Assembly (NCBI GenBank): GCA_035504175.1
Contig: DATJSJ010000221.1
Span: 1-10,106, forward strand
Length of the DNA stretch: 10,106 nt
Origin: DATJSJ01 sp035504175
Lineage (GTDB): Bacteria > Pseudomonadota > Alphaproteobacteria > Acetobacterales > Acetobacteraceae
Reading direction: 5' to 3'
Part shown: one piece after another, positions 1 to 7,884 of the stretch
Numbering within the stretch: position 1 is the first letter of the stretch
Layout: each line of letters opens with the position of its first letter
The notes under the pieces: model-generated
What the model was told of the DNA's origin: nothing
The model's input: the letters and a program-made list of their open reading frames with translations, nothing else
Databases searched by the model: none
Made by a program: the position numbers and the translations under genes

Positions 1-104
1 ACCGCGCGAAGCGCGGCTTCGGCCTTGACAGGCTTCCCGCCACATGGCCCAGGGCAATGGTCGCCTTCGACGCCGTCGAAGGCGATTGCCTTCGCCTCGA
101 TCAT
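1..104 (-). CDS. Possible 5' end of an unidentified gene downstream of deoC (partial)
   Basis: An open frame begins with ATG at 104, two bases past the deoC stop, and runs off the left edge for at least 34 codons. It starts MIEAKAIAFDGVEGDHCPG. The sequence GCGGAG inside the end of deoC is a plausible ribosome site. The first 15 codons have the G/C-rich third positions of the neighbours, but this weakens after about codon 15, and a one-base shift there gives a slightly better-looking frame. I do not recognise a family. The stretch also contains a long hairpin (53-90), so this may be a non-coding 3' region or a decayed gene rather than a working reading frame. If real, it would be the fourth gene of the gguC-SDR-deoC operon. 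Confidence 0.3.
   Translation of the reverse strand, partial: MIEAKAIAFDGVEGDHCPGPCGGKPVKAEAALRA
53..90 (-). terminator. Long hairpin just downstream of deoC, possible terminator
   Basis: Bases 61-71 and 75-85 form a perfect 11-bp inverted repeat around a 3-base loop (72-74). The arms are extended by GGCAA at 53-57 pairing with TTGCC at 86-90, leaving a 3-base bulge (58-60): 16 bp in all. It begins 17 bases beyond the deoC stop in the direction of transcription. No T-run follows on the minus strand, so it is not a textbook intrinsic terminator. It could be a transcript 3'-end stabiliser or a Rho-assisted stop. It overlaps the start of the possible downstream frame, and the two readings compete. 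Confidence 0.4.
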
Positions 105-106
105 GG

Positions 107-796
107 CTAGAGCTCCGCAAGCTCCCGCATGATCACGGTGCCGGAGCTGGTGCCGATGCGCGTTGCGCCCGCCGCGATCATCGCCCGCGCGGTGGCGAGG
201 CTGCGTACGCCGCCGGACGCCTTGACGCCGATCTGCGGGCTGACGCTGCGTCGCATCAACGCCACGTCCTCGACCGTCGCGCCGCCGGTGGAGAAGCCGG
301 TCGAGGTCTTGACGAAATCCGCGCCGGCCTGCTCGGCCAGGCGGCAGGAAGTGACCTTCTCGGCGTCGGTCAGCAGGCAGGCCTCGATGATCACCTTGAG
401 CAGAGCGGGGCCGCAGGCGCGCTTCACCGTGGCGATGTCGGCCTCGACCAGCGCGTGGCGCCCTCCGCGCAACGCCCCGATCGCGATCACCATGTCGATC
501 TCGCGCGCTCCGTCGCCAACCGCGCGCTCGGTCTCGAACGCCTTGACCGCATCCGGCGTCGCACCGAACGGAAAACCGACCACCGAGCAGGTCGCCACAC
601 CGCTGCCGGCAAGCTCGCCGGCGACGAACGCGGCGTAGAGCGGATTGACGCAGACGGAATAAAACCCGTGCTCCACGGCCTCGCGGCAATAGCGCGCGAC
701 ATCGGCCTCGGTCGCTTCAGGGCGCAGGATGGTATGATCGATGAAGCGGGCAAGCCGTGCCGCGTCCAGCGCCTCCGTGGCCATGTCCTGCTCCAT
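107..796 (-). CDS. deoC: Deoxyribose-phosphate aldolase (DeoC)
   Basis: This 229-residue protein is a class I (Schiff-base) aldolase that reversibly cleaves 2-deoxy-D-ribose 5-phosphate to glyceraldehyde 3-phosphate and acetaldehyde in the cytoplasm. All key family positions are present. The FVKTSTGF motif carries the Schiff-base lysine K163, GVKASGG carries the second catalytic lysine K192, and D101 in EIDMVIAIG matches E. coli Asp102. The N-terminal IDHTIL motif is at 19-24. The length fits the short bacterial form (about 220 residues; E. coli has 259). I chose the ATG at 796 because AGGAGG lies 11 bases upstream; an in-frame ATG at 784 is less well placed. Longer upstream extensions overlap the dehydrogenase gene and look non-coding. 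It is third in a minus-strand operon, 79 bases after the dehydrogenase. No deoxyribose kinase or nucleoside phosphorylase is in view, so the source of its substrate here is unknown. Confidence 0.96.
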   Translation of the reverse strand: MEQDMATEALDAARLARFIDHTILRPEATEADVARYCREAVEHGFYSVCVNPLYAAFVAGELAGSGVATCSVVGFPFGATPDAVKAFETERAVGDGAREIDMVIAIGALRGGRHALVEADIATVKRACGPALLKVIIEACLLTDAEKVTSCRLAEQAGADFVKTSTGFSTGGATVEDVALMRRSVSPQIGVKASGGVRSLATARAMIAAGATRIGTSSGTVIMRELAEL

Positions 797-875
797 GTCC
801 GGCGTTTCCTCCTGAACGGCCCGTGCGGGACCATCCCACCCGGCCTCCGGAAGCGTCAAGCCGAGGCGCCGCGGC

Positions 876-1652
876 CTACGTCCAGCCGCCATCCACGGTG
901 AAGGTCTGCGACGTGACCAGCCGGCTGTCATCGGCGGCCAGCCACAGCACCATGCGCGCGACATCGGGGGGATAGAGCCGGTCCGGGATGCACTGGCCAC
1001 GCGCGCGCTCCGCCTCCGCCTCCGGCGTCAGCCACAGCGATTCCTGCCGCGGCGTCATGATCCAGCCGGGCAGGATGGCGTTCACGCGGATGCGATGCGG
1101 GCCGAGATCGCGCGCCAGGCCGCGCGTCAGCCCGATCACCCCGGCTTTCGCCGTGGTGTAGGCCGGCATGCCGCCGATCCCGAGCACGAAGCTGGTCGAG
1201 CTCATGTTGATGATCGAGCCGCCGCCGGCCGCGGTCATCCCGTCCTTCACCGCCTGCACGCAGAAGAACTGGTGGCGGAGATTGGTGGCCATCCGCTCGT
1301 CCCAGTAGTCCGGCGTGACGCCGTCGATGCCGTGCCGGTCGTCGCGCGCGGCATTGTTCACCAGCACCGAAAACTCGCCGCCGAGCCGGGCGCAGAGAGC
1401 GCGAATCGCGCTCCGCAGCACGGCGATGTCGCGCAGGTCGGCGGCCGCGAACGCGACCGTCGCATCATGGCCGAGCCCGGCGGCCAGCGCCTCGCCGGCC
1501 GCGGCATCGATGTCGAGGAAGCCGACAAGCGCGCCCTGGCGGGCGAAATGCTCGACCAGGCTGGCGCCGATTCCCGATGCGCCGCCGGTGACCAGCACCC
1601 GCCGTCCGTGCAGGCTGGGATAGCGGGCAAACCGGTCGCCGTCCTCCGCCAT
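876..1652 (-). CDS. XylB-like short-chain sugar dehydrogenase (SDR)
   Basis: A 258-residue classical short-chain dehydrogenase, probably a cytoplasmic NAD-dependent aldose 1-dehydrogenase. The Rossmann motif TGGASGIG is at 22-29, and an acidic residue ends beta-2 (FLDID, D47), which favours NAD over NADP. NNAA is at 99-102, and the catalytic tetrad is N124, S152, Y165 and K169. From memory it closely resembles Caulobacter D-xylose dehydrogenase XylB: YPSL followed by the nucleotide motif, DDRH, the YWDER...NLRH block, and a C-terminal W after D-G-G. This suggests oxidation of a pentose or related sugar to its lactone, but specificity cannot be read from sequence. The gene starts at ATG 1652, sharing one base with the gguC stop (TGATG), which implies translational coupling. 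An in-frame GTG at 1655 is the alternative start. It is the middle gene of the gguC-SDR-deoC operon. Confidence 0.9.
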   Translation of the reverse strand: MAEDGDRFARYPSLHGRRVLVTGGASGIGASLVEHFARQGALVGFLDIDAAAGEALAAGLGHDATVAFAAADLRDIAVLRSAIRALCARLGGEFSVLVNNAARDDRHGIDGVTPDYWDERMATNLRHQFFCVQAVKDGMTAAGGGSIINMSSTSFVLGIGGMPAYTTAKAGVIGLTRGLARDLGPHRIRVNAILPGWIMTPRQESLWLTPEAEAERARGQCIPDRLYPPDVARMVLWLAADDSRLVTSQTFTVDGGWT

Positions 1653-2638
1653 CACAGCGCCCTCACCGCGACCGGGGCGTCAGTCTCCCGCACGAGCTTG
1701 TTGCGCAGCGGCAGTCCGAACGGCGCCGCCTCGATCTCGAACAGATCGCCCGGCTCGGTCGCGACCGCGTCGCTGAAGCTCAGCGTCGCGGTACCGAAGA
1801 AATGCAGGTGGACATCGCCGGGCCGTCGGAACAGCGCGTATTTGAAGTGATGCGCCTCGAGATTGGCCAGGCTGTGCGACATGTTGGCCTCGCCCGAGAC
1901 GAACGGCTTTTCCCACAGCACGCCGTTACCGCGGCGGATGCGCGACATGCCGCGCACGTCCTCCGGCAGCGCCCCGAGCAGCAGCTCCGGCCCGATCGAG
2001 CAGCAGCGCAGCTTGGAATGCGCCAGCCAGAGATAGTTCTCGCGCTCGATGATGTGATCGGAGAACTCGTTGCCGAGCGCATAGCCGACCCGGCATGGCA
2101 CGCCGTCCGGCGCGATGACGTAGACGCCGACGATCTCCGGCTCCTCGCCGCCATCGCCGGCGAAGGCGGGCATCGGCAGCGCCGCTTCCGGGCCGACGAT
2201 GACCGAGCCGTCGCCTTTGTAGAACCATTCCGGCTGCACGCCCTGCTCCCCCGGCGCCGGCTTGCCGCCCTCCAGCCCCATGCGGAACATGCGCATGGAA
2301 TCGGTGAGCTGCTCGGCCTGAAGCTTCTTGTGCATCGCGTCACGCCCCTCGGCGCTGCCGAGATGGGTGAGGCCGGTGCCGGTGACCCAGAGATGCGCCG
2401 GGTCCGGATGCTCGATCGGCGGCCGCAGCCGTCCTGCCGCCGCGGCGGCAGCGAGATCGACCGGTTCGGCGAGGCCATGCTTCGTCACCAGCGCCGCGAG
2501 CGGCGAGCCGGTCGCCGCCGCCTGCATCGCCAGGTCGTAGATCGATGTCGCCCCTTCGACCCGGCGCGCGCTGCCGCCGGCCTCGCTCGCCACCACCACG
2601 ACCTCGCCGTCCGCCTGCTGCACCTGCGCCAGCCGCAT
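1652..2638 (-). CDS. gguC: GguC/AraD1-family protein, fumarylacetoacetate hydrolase fold
   Basis: A 328-residue cytoplasmic protein of the FAH superfamily, in the GguC/AraD1 group. Recognisable blocks include WVTGTGLTHLGSA (84-96), LTDSMRMFRMGLEGGKP (111-127), EWFYKGDGS (137-145), the metal-site segment EPEIVG with E166 and E168, GNEFSDH (189-195), and SGEANMSHSLANLE (248-261). GguC was named in Agrobacterium beside the ChvE/GguAB sugar importer, and its role there is not firmly established. Related FAH-fold enzymes such as Caulobacter XylX dehydrate 2-keto-3-deoxy sugar acids, and the E-P-E and G-N-(D/E) blocks match that group. I therefore infer a keto-deoxy sugar-acid dehydratase or hydrolase acting after the neighbouring dehydrogenase. 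The start ATG at 2638 has GGGAG eight bases upstream. It is first in the minus-strand operon, divergent from the ABC importer, and its stop overlaps the next start by one base. Confidence 0.88.
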   Translation of the reverse strand: MRLAQVQQADGEVVVVASEAGGSARRVEGATSIYDLAMQAAATGSPLAALVTKHGLAEPVDLAAAAAAGRLRPPIEHPDPAHLWVTGTGLTHLGSAEGRDAMHKKLQAEQLTDSMRMFRMGLEGGKPAPGEQGVQPEWFYKGDGSVIVGPEAALPMPAFAGDGGEEPEIVGVYVIAPDGVPCRVGYALGNEFSDHIIERENYLWLAHSKLRCCSIGPELLLGALPEDVRGMSRIRRGNGVLWEKPFVSGEANMSHSLANLEAHHFKYALFRRPGDVHLHFFGTATLSFSDAVATEPGDLFEIEAAPFGLPLRNKLVRETDAPVAVRAL

Positions 2639-2683
2639 CGATCACACTCCCATTCTTGTCGTCCACTCCGGCACGACCCGGAC

Positions 2684-2709
2684 CGGACGGTAGAACCTTG
2701 CTCCGTCCG
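2684..2709. repeat. Inverted repeat CGGACGG-N12-CCGTCCG
   Basis: Seven-base perfect arms (2684-2690 and 2703-2709) flank a 12-base spacer, 46 to 71 bases upstream of the gguC start codon. On DNA it could be a two-turn regulator site; in the gguC transcript it could be a leader hairpin. The function is not shown by sequence alone. Confidence 0.4.
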
Positions 2710-2734
2710 TGCAAACGTCACCATCGCCGGCGCC

Positions 2735-2749
2735 ACAGGCAACGCCTGT
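2735..2749. repeat. 15-bp palindrome ACAGGC-AAC-GCCTGT, candidate operator
   Basis: Perfect six-base arms flank a three-base centre, about midway between the two divergent start codons. The half-site ACAGGC recurs once at 2808-2813, inside the next palindrome and 73 bases away. The size suits a dimeric repressor or activator, but no regulator is assigned. Confidence 0.4.
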
Positions 2750-2801
2750 CGCAACCGGACTGGCGCGATCCGTGACAGTGTGGCAGGAGTTTCGTTCCGC
2801 A

Positions 2802-2816
2802 CTGGCCACAGGCCAG
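2802..2816. repeat. 15-bp palindrome CTGGCC-ACA-GGCCAG, candidate operator
   Basis: Perfect six-base arms flank a three-base centre, 43 to 58 bases upstream of the ATPase start codon. This is a position where a bound repressor could block the transport promoter. It could instead fold as a small hairpin in the mRNA leader. Confidence 0.4.
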
Positions 2817-2859
2817 AAACCGGGCGGCACAACCGGAGGCAACAGCGGAGGAACGTTCC

Positions 2860-4434
<1,575 letters not shown>

Positions 4435-4465
4435 CGCCGGGCCAGCAACAGGAGGGCCGGACATC

Positions 4466-5479
4466 ATGAGCGCGCCCGAAACCACCCCCAGCGCACCCCT
4501 CGTCGCCGCGCCGTCCGACAAGGAGGCGCGCGCCCAGACGATGCGCGCGCTGATGCAGACCGTGGGCATGCTGCCCGTGCTCATTCTGATCTGCATCGGC
4601 TTCGCCATCGGCAACGCCCGCTTCGCCAGCATGGCCAACGCGTCGATCGTGGCGCAGCAGGCCTCGATCAACATGGTGCTGGCCGCGGGCATGACCTTCG
4701 TCATCCTGACCGGCGGCATCGACCTCTCGGTCGGCTCGATCCTCGCCGCCTCCGCCATGGTCGCGGTGATCGTCTCGAAACTGCCCGCACTCGGCATGCT
4801 CGGCATCCTCGCCGGGCTCGGCTGCGGCCTGGTGTTCGGGCTGGCCAACGGGCTGCTGATCGCCACGGTCGGGCTGCCGCCCTTCATCGTCACCCTCGGG
4901 TCGCTCACCGCCGTGCGCGGCGCGGCGCGGCTGATCGGCGCCGACAACACCGTGTTCAACCCGAACATGCCGTTCGCCTTCATCGGCAATGGCGGGATAT
5001 TGGGCATTCCCTGGCTGGTGATCATCGCGCTCGCGGTGATCGTCGCGTCGTGGTTCATATTGCGGCGCACCGTGCTCGGGATGCGGATCTACGCGGTGGG
5101 CGGCAACCCGGACGCGGCACGCCTCTCCGGCATCAAGGTCTGGCGCGTCCTGCTGTTCGTCTACTGCGCCTCCGGCGTGCTCTCGGGGCTGGGCGGCGTG
5201 ATGTCGGCGGCGCGGCTCTACGCCGCGAACGGGCTGCAGCTCGGCCAGGGCTATGAACTCGACGCGATCGCCGCGGTGATCCTGGGCGGCACCAGCTTCG
5301 TCGGCGGCATCGGCTCGATCTGGGGCACGCTGGTCGGCGCGCTGATCATCGCCGTGCTGTCGAACGGGCTGACGCTGCTCGGCGTCTCCGACATCTGGCA
5401 GTTCATCATCAAGGGCCTGGTGATCATCGGCGCGGTGACGCTCGACCGCTACCGGCTGCAAGGCGGCAGCCGCACCTGA
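4466..5479 (+). CDS. Sugar ABC importer permease, RbsC/AraH/XylH type
   Basis: A 337-residue inner-membrane protein with about eight to ten hydrophobic segments after a polar N-terminal tail of roughly 33 residues. Family motifs are TGGIDLSVGS (82-91), GLPPFIVTLGSL (136-147), the cytoplasmic loop GMRIYAVGGNPDAARLSGI (205-223) that contacts the ATPase, and the C-terminal block from DAIAAVILGGTSF to GALI and NGL (266-302). Its length is typical. It should form the homodimeric sugar channel with the upstream ATPase. AGGAGG at 4450-4455 lies ten bases before the ATG. The same operon continues after a 122-base gap, containing a strong hairpin, to the binding protein. Confidence 0.95.
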   Translation: MSAPETTPSAPLVAAPSDKEARAQTMRALMQTVGMLPVLILICIGFAIGNARFASMANASIVAQQASINMVLAAGMTFVILTGGIDLSVGSILAASAMVAVIVSKLPALGMLGILAGLGCGLVFGLANGLLIATVGLPPFIVTLGSLTAVRGAARLIGADNTVFNPNMPFAFIGNGGILGIPWLVIIALAVIVASWFILRRTVLGMRIYAVGGNPDAARLSGIKVWRVLLFVYCASGVLSGLGGVMSAARLYAANGLQLGQGYELDAIAAVILGGTSFVGGIGSIWGTLVGALIIAVLSNGLTLLGVSDIWQFIIKGLVIIGAVTLDRYRLQGGSRT

Positions 5480-5501
5480 GGCGGCCTGCCATCGGCGCGA
5501 T

Positions 5502-5533
5502 CGGGACGGGGCGTCGGCCGGCGCCCCGTCTCG
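5502..5533 (+). other. Strong GC hairpin between permease and binding-protein genes
   Basis: GACGGGGCG (5505-5513) pairs perfectly with CGCCCCGTC (5522-5530). With flanking pairs and one G-T wobble the stem reaches 12 bp around an eight-base loop. It starts 22 bases after the permease stop and 69 bases before the binding-protein start. No T-run follows, so complete termination is unlikely. Hairpins at this place in transporter operons can protect one mRNA segment or cause partial read-through, giving unequal levels of membrane and periplasmic parts. That role is an inference here. Confidence 0.6.
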
Positions 5534-5601
5534 CGGCGAGAGGCTCGCCCCGGGCGGGCATCCGGCCACCGAGACCGCAACAGGAAAGCACGGGAACTCC
5601 C

Positions 5602-6540
5602 ATGAACCTCAAGCCCATCCTGCTCGCCACCGCCGTCTTCGCGACGCTGCCGGCCGTGACCGATGCCGCCGGCCCGCCGAAGGATATCGGCATGTCCGTG
5701 GGCTCGCTCGGCAATCCGTTCTTCGTCGCCTGCATCAAGGGCGCCCAGGCGGAGGCCAAGAAGCTCAATCCCGACGCCAAGGTGACCGCGGTCTCCTCGG
5801 ATTACGACCTCAACAAGCAGGCGACGCAGATCGACAATTTCATCGCCGCCGGCGATCAGATGATCCTGCTGAACGCGGTCGACCCGGTGGCGATCTTCCC
5901 GGCGATCAAGCGGGCGCAGGCGCAGGGCATCGTCATCGCCGCCTTCGACGTGGCGGCCCAGGGCGCCGACGTGACCGTGCAGACCAACAACATCAAGGCC
6001 GGCGAGATCGCCTGCCAGTACCTGGCTGACAATATCGACCACAAGGGCAACGTGGTGATCATCAACGGCCCGCCGGTCTCCTCCGTGGTCGACCGCGTCA
6101 AGGGCTGCGAGGGCGTGCTGAAGAAATATCCGGACATGAAGGTGCTGTCCGACAACCAGAACGCCAAGGGCTCGCGCGACGGCGGCTTCCAGATCATGCA
6201 GGGGCTGCTGACCGAATATCCGCACATCGACGGCGTGTTCGGGATCAACGATCCGACCTCGATCGGCGCCGATCTGGCGGCGCACCAGCTGCATCGCACC
6301 GAGATGAAGATCGTCTCGGTCGATGGCGCGCCGGATATCGAGGCGGCGCTGAAGCAGCCGGGCAATCTGATCATCGCCTCGGCCTCGCAGGACCCGTACG
6401 AGATCGCCGCGAAGGCGGCCGAGCTCGGCGCCCAGATCGTCGAAGGGCACAAGCTCGCCCAGACCATGGTGCTGCTCGATCCCAAGCTGATCACCCGCCA
6501 GAATGTCGGCGAGTACAAGGGCTGGACCGCGCCGCGCTGA
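5602..6540 (+). CDS. Periplasmic sugar-binding protein, RbsB type (cluster B)
   Basis: A 312-residue substrate-binding lipid-free receptor that delivers sugar to the upstream permease/ATPase. Residues 1-22 form a signal peptide (basic K4, hydrophobic core, likely cut at TDA|AGPP). The mature part has the two-lobe periplasmic-binding-protein type 1 fold. Candidate ligand contacts, by family position, are N38/F40/F41 (GNPFF), D116 (AFDVA), R165 (DRVKG), N216/D217 (GINDPT), D241 (SVDGAP) and Q263 (ASQDP). Together these are the usual polar cage for a monosaccharide. GGGA six bases before the ATG at 5602 is the ribosome site. It is last in the plus-strand operon and is followed by a strong hairpin. 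The ligand is unproven; ribose, xylose, arabinose or galactose types are all possible. Confidence 0.95.
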   Translation: MNLKPILLATAVFATLPAVTDAAGPPKDIGMSVGSLGNPFFVACIKGAQAEAKKLNPDAKVTAVSSDYDLNKQATQIDNFIAAGDQMILLNAVDPVAIFPAIKRAQAQGIVIAAFDVAAQGADVTVQTNNIKAGEIACQYLADNIDHKGNVVIINGPPVSSVVDRVKGCEGVLKKYPDMKVLSDNQNAKGSRDGGFQIMQGLLTEYPHIDGVFGINDPTSIGADLAAHQLHRTEMKIVSVDGAPDIEAALKQPGNLIIASASQDPYEIAAKAAELGAQIVEGHKLAQTMVLLDPKLITRQNVGEYKGWTAPR

Positions 6541-6553
6541 ACGACCGGCTATC

Positions 6554-6581
6554 CGTGGCCCCCGCGCCTGCGGGGGCCACG
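6554..6581. terminator. Hairpin shared between convergent binding-protein genes
   Basis: A 12-bp perfect stem (6554-6565 with 6570-6581) with a four-base loop GCCT sits in the 51-base gap between the plus-strand binding protein (stop at 6540) and the minus-strand second binding protein (stop at 6592). It is placed to end transcription from both sides. Neither side has a good T-run: TGCTTGCGT follows on the plus strand. Efficiency may therefore depend on stem strength or Rho. Confidence 0.7.
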
Positions 6582-6591
6582 TGCTTGCGTC

Positions 6592-7545
6592 TCAGTCCAT
6601 GAAGCGCTGCAGCCGCGCATCGGCGATGAAGTGGTCGAGCGTGGGCGCCGTCACCAGCGCATAGCCGGTGTCGATTCGCGGCGGCACCGTCTCGCCGCGC
6701 GCCACGGCGATCGCCGCCTTGATGCCGTCATAGCCCTCGCGATAGAGCATCTGCGCGACATCGGCCTGGATCCAGCCGTCGCGCAACAGGACCAGCGCGT
6801 TCGGCGCGCCGTCGAAGCCGATGACGCGCACCTTGCCTTTGGCATAGCCGAGCGTCCGCAGCGCCGCCACCGTGCCGAGCGTGCCGTCATCCCAGGCATT
6901 CGCGACCAGCGTCACCTTGGGATCGGCGCGCAGCGCCGCCTCCACCCCGGCGCGGGCCTGATCGAACGTCCAGGACGTGTGGACCTCGATCACCACGGCA
7001 CCTGGCTGCCGCTGTCGCAGGCGGTCGAGGAATCCCTGCCGGCGGTCGTGCCCGGTGGATTGCGCGAGATTGCCGTCGACCAGGATGATGTGATCGGTCT
7101 TGCCGATCTGGCCGGCGGCCCAGTCCGCCTGTGCCGCGGCGGCGGCGACATTGTCCGTTGCGACATAGCTCTTCGCCAGGCCGCCGTCGATCGCGGTGTC
7201 GATTGCGATGAACGGCATGCCGGTGGCGCTGAGGCGCTGCACGATCGGCGTGACGCCGGCGGAGTCGACCGGCGCCAGCGCGATCGCCTTCACGCCGTCG
7301 GCGGCGACGCGTTCGATCGCCTCGATCTGCCCGGTCAGCGCGCCCTGGGATGACGGCCCGGCCACGATCAGCTTGACGCCGGCCTCGCGGGCGGCATCCT
7401 CGGCGCCGGCATTGATCAGGGTCCAGCCCTGATTGGTCGCCGACTTCGTGATGTAGCCGATCGTCGGCGGCGGCCCGGCGGCGAGCGCATGAGCCGCGAA
7501 GCCGATCATGATGGACGCGGCGAACAGTCGGCTCAGCATCCACAT
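6592..7545 (-). CDS. Second periplasmic sugar-binding protein (RbsB-like), no cognate transporter in the window
   Basis: A 317-residue protein with a signal peptide (R6, hydrophobic core, likely cut at ALA|AGPP near residue 22) and a periplasmic-binding-protein type 1 fold. It has the same landmark positions as the operon receptor: N38/Q39/W41 (TNQGW), D116 (AIDTA), R168 (DRRQGF), N216 and D219/D220 (ANAWDD), D245 (GFDGAPNA) and Q264 (ADVAQ). Apart from the fold landmarks it is clearly different in sequence, so it is a distinct receptor, not a recent duplicate. I chose the ATG at 7545 because GGAGG lies eight bases upstream; the ATG at 7539 is the alternative. It is transcribed alone, toward the importer operon. 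It may feed the same permease with another sugar, act as a chemotaxis or sensing receptor, or serve a transporter elsewhere. Its long structured upstream region suggests its own control. Confidence 0.92.
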   Translation of the reverse strand: MWMLSRLFAASIMIGFAAHALAAGPPPTIGYITKSATNQGWTLINAGAEDAAREAGVKLIVAGPSSQGALTGQIEAIERVAADGVKAIALAPVDSAGVTPIVQRLSATGMPFIAIDTAIDGGLAKSYVATDNVAAAAAQADWAAGQIGKTDHIILVDGNLAQSTGHDRRQGFLDRLRQRQPGAVVIEVHTSWTFDQARAGVEAALRADPKVTLVANAWDDGTLGTVAALRTLGYAKGKVRVIGFDGAPNALVLLRDGWIQADVAQMLYREGYDGIKAAIAVARGETVPPRIDTGYALVTAPTLDHFIADARLQRFMD

Positions 7546-7623
7546 TTGCGTGCCCTCCCCTGGGAATGGGCAGTCTTCCCATCGCTTGGTCCGCCCGGTG
7601 CGCCGCAGGCACGCGCGGGCGGA

Positions 7624-7647
7624 ACTGACGCGCTGCCCGCTGTCAGT
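7624..7647 (-). repeat. Hairpin ACTGAC...GTCAGT upstream of the second binding protein
   Basis: ACTGAC (7624-7629) pairs with GTCAGT (7642-7647). Inside these, GCG pairs with CGC across a five-base loop with one bulged base, giving a nine-bp stem. If transcription starts upstream of it, it would form in the mRNA leader about 80 bases before the start codon. Confidence 0.4.
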
Positions 7648-7651
7648 CCGG

Positions 7652-7666
7652 TCGCACATCGTGCGA
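7652..7666. repeat. 15-bp palindrome TCGCAC-ATC-GTGCGA, candidate operator
   Basis: Perfect six-base arms flank a three-base centre, 107 to 121 bases upstream of the second binding-protein start. The size and symmetry suit a dimeric regulator site. The adjacent IclR protein is one candidate, but nothing in the sequence proves the pairing. Confidence 0.4.
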
Positions 7667-7679
7667 TCGAAACGGCACA

Positions 7680-7700
7680 GCTGCGCAGGCCTGCCGCAGC
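7680..7700. repeat. Imperfect 21-bp palindrome GCTGCG-N9-CGCAGC
   Basis: Six-base arms (7680-7685 and 7695-7700) enclose a centre that itself contains the palindrome CAGGCCTG. It is one of a run of dyads in the same upstream region and could be an operator or a leader hairpin. Confidence 0.35.
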
Positions 7701-7768
7701 ACGGCGTCGTGGCGATTGGCGGGCGAGGGCCCGAGAGGCGGTCGATCGCGTCGTCAACCGCGAAATGA

Positions 7769-7782
7769 GTATCAGCGTATAC
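7769..7782. promoter_or_regulatory. GTAT-N6-ATAC dyad in an A/T-richer patch
   Basis: GTAT and ATAC half-sites, separated by six bases, sit in the only noticeably A/T-richer stretch of this region, about 225 bases before the second binding-protein start. It could be a promoter element or a regulator site. No -35 partner at standard spacing was recognised. Confidence 0.25.
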
Positions 7783-7855
7783 CCAGGCGTCGGTGAACGT
7801 CCACGCTCGCGTCAGGCCCTTCGGGCACGGGATGCGTGGGCGGGCCCGGGATGTT

Positions 7856-7884
7856 GCAGCGCGCCATGTCGAGGCGCGGTCTGC
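7856..7884 (-). terminator. Hairpin immediately after the iclR stop
   Basis: CGCGCC (7860-7865) pairs with GGCGCG (7873-7878) around a seven-base loop. GCAG (7856-7859) pairs with CTGC (7881-7884) past a two-base bulge, giving ten bp in total. It begins two bases beyond the iclR stop on the minus strand. No T-run follows, so it is a possible terminator or 3'-end stabiliser. Confidence 0.4.

Larger units (their letters stand above)
2639..2859. promoter_or_regulatory. Divergent control region between the catabolic and transport operons
   Basis: These 221 bases separate the start codons of gguC (minus) and the importer ATPase (plus), so both promoters and their control sites should lie here. 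No gene is evident. I could not pick convincing -35/-10 boxes in this GC-rich stretch. Three dyad symmetries (2684-2709, 2735-2749, 2802-2816) are listed separately as candidate operators or leader hairpins. The ATPase ribosome site GGAGG is at 2847-2851. Confidence 0.7.

Noticed and set aside
44..901. Plus-strand frame across the deoC region
   Set aside because: It is antisense to deoC, which has all its catalytic residues on the minus strand; the plus-strand translation has no family features.
797..1000. N-terminal extension of deoC upstream of the ATG at 796
   Set aside because: It overlaps the dehydrogenase gene out of frame, has no homology-like features, and the AGGAGG site favours the start at 796.
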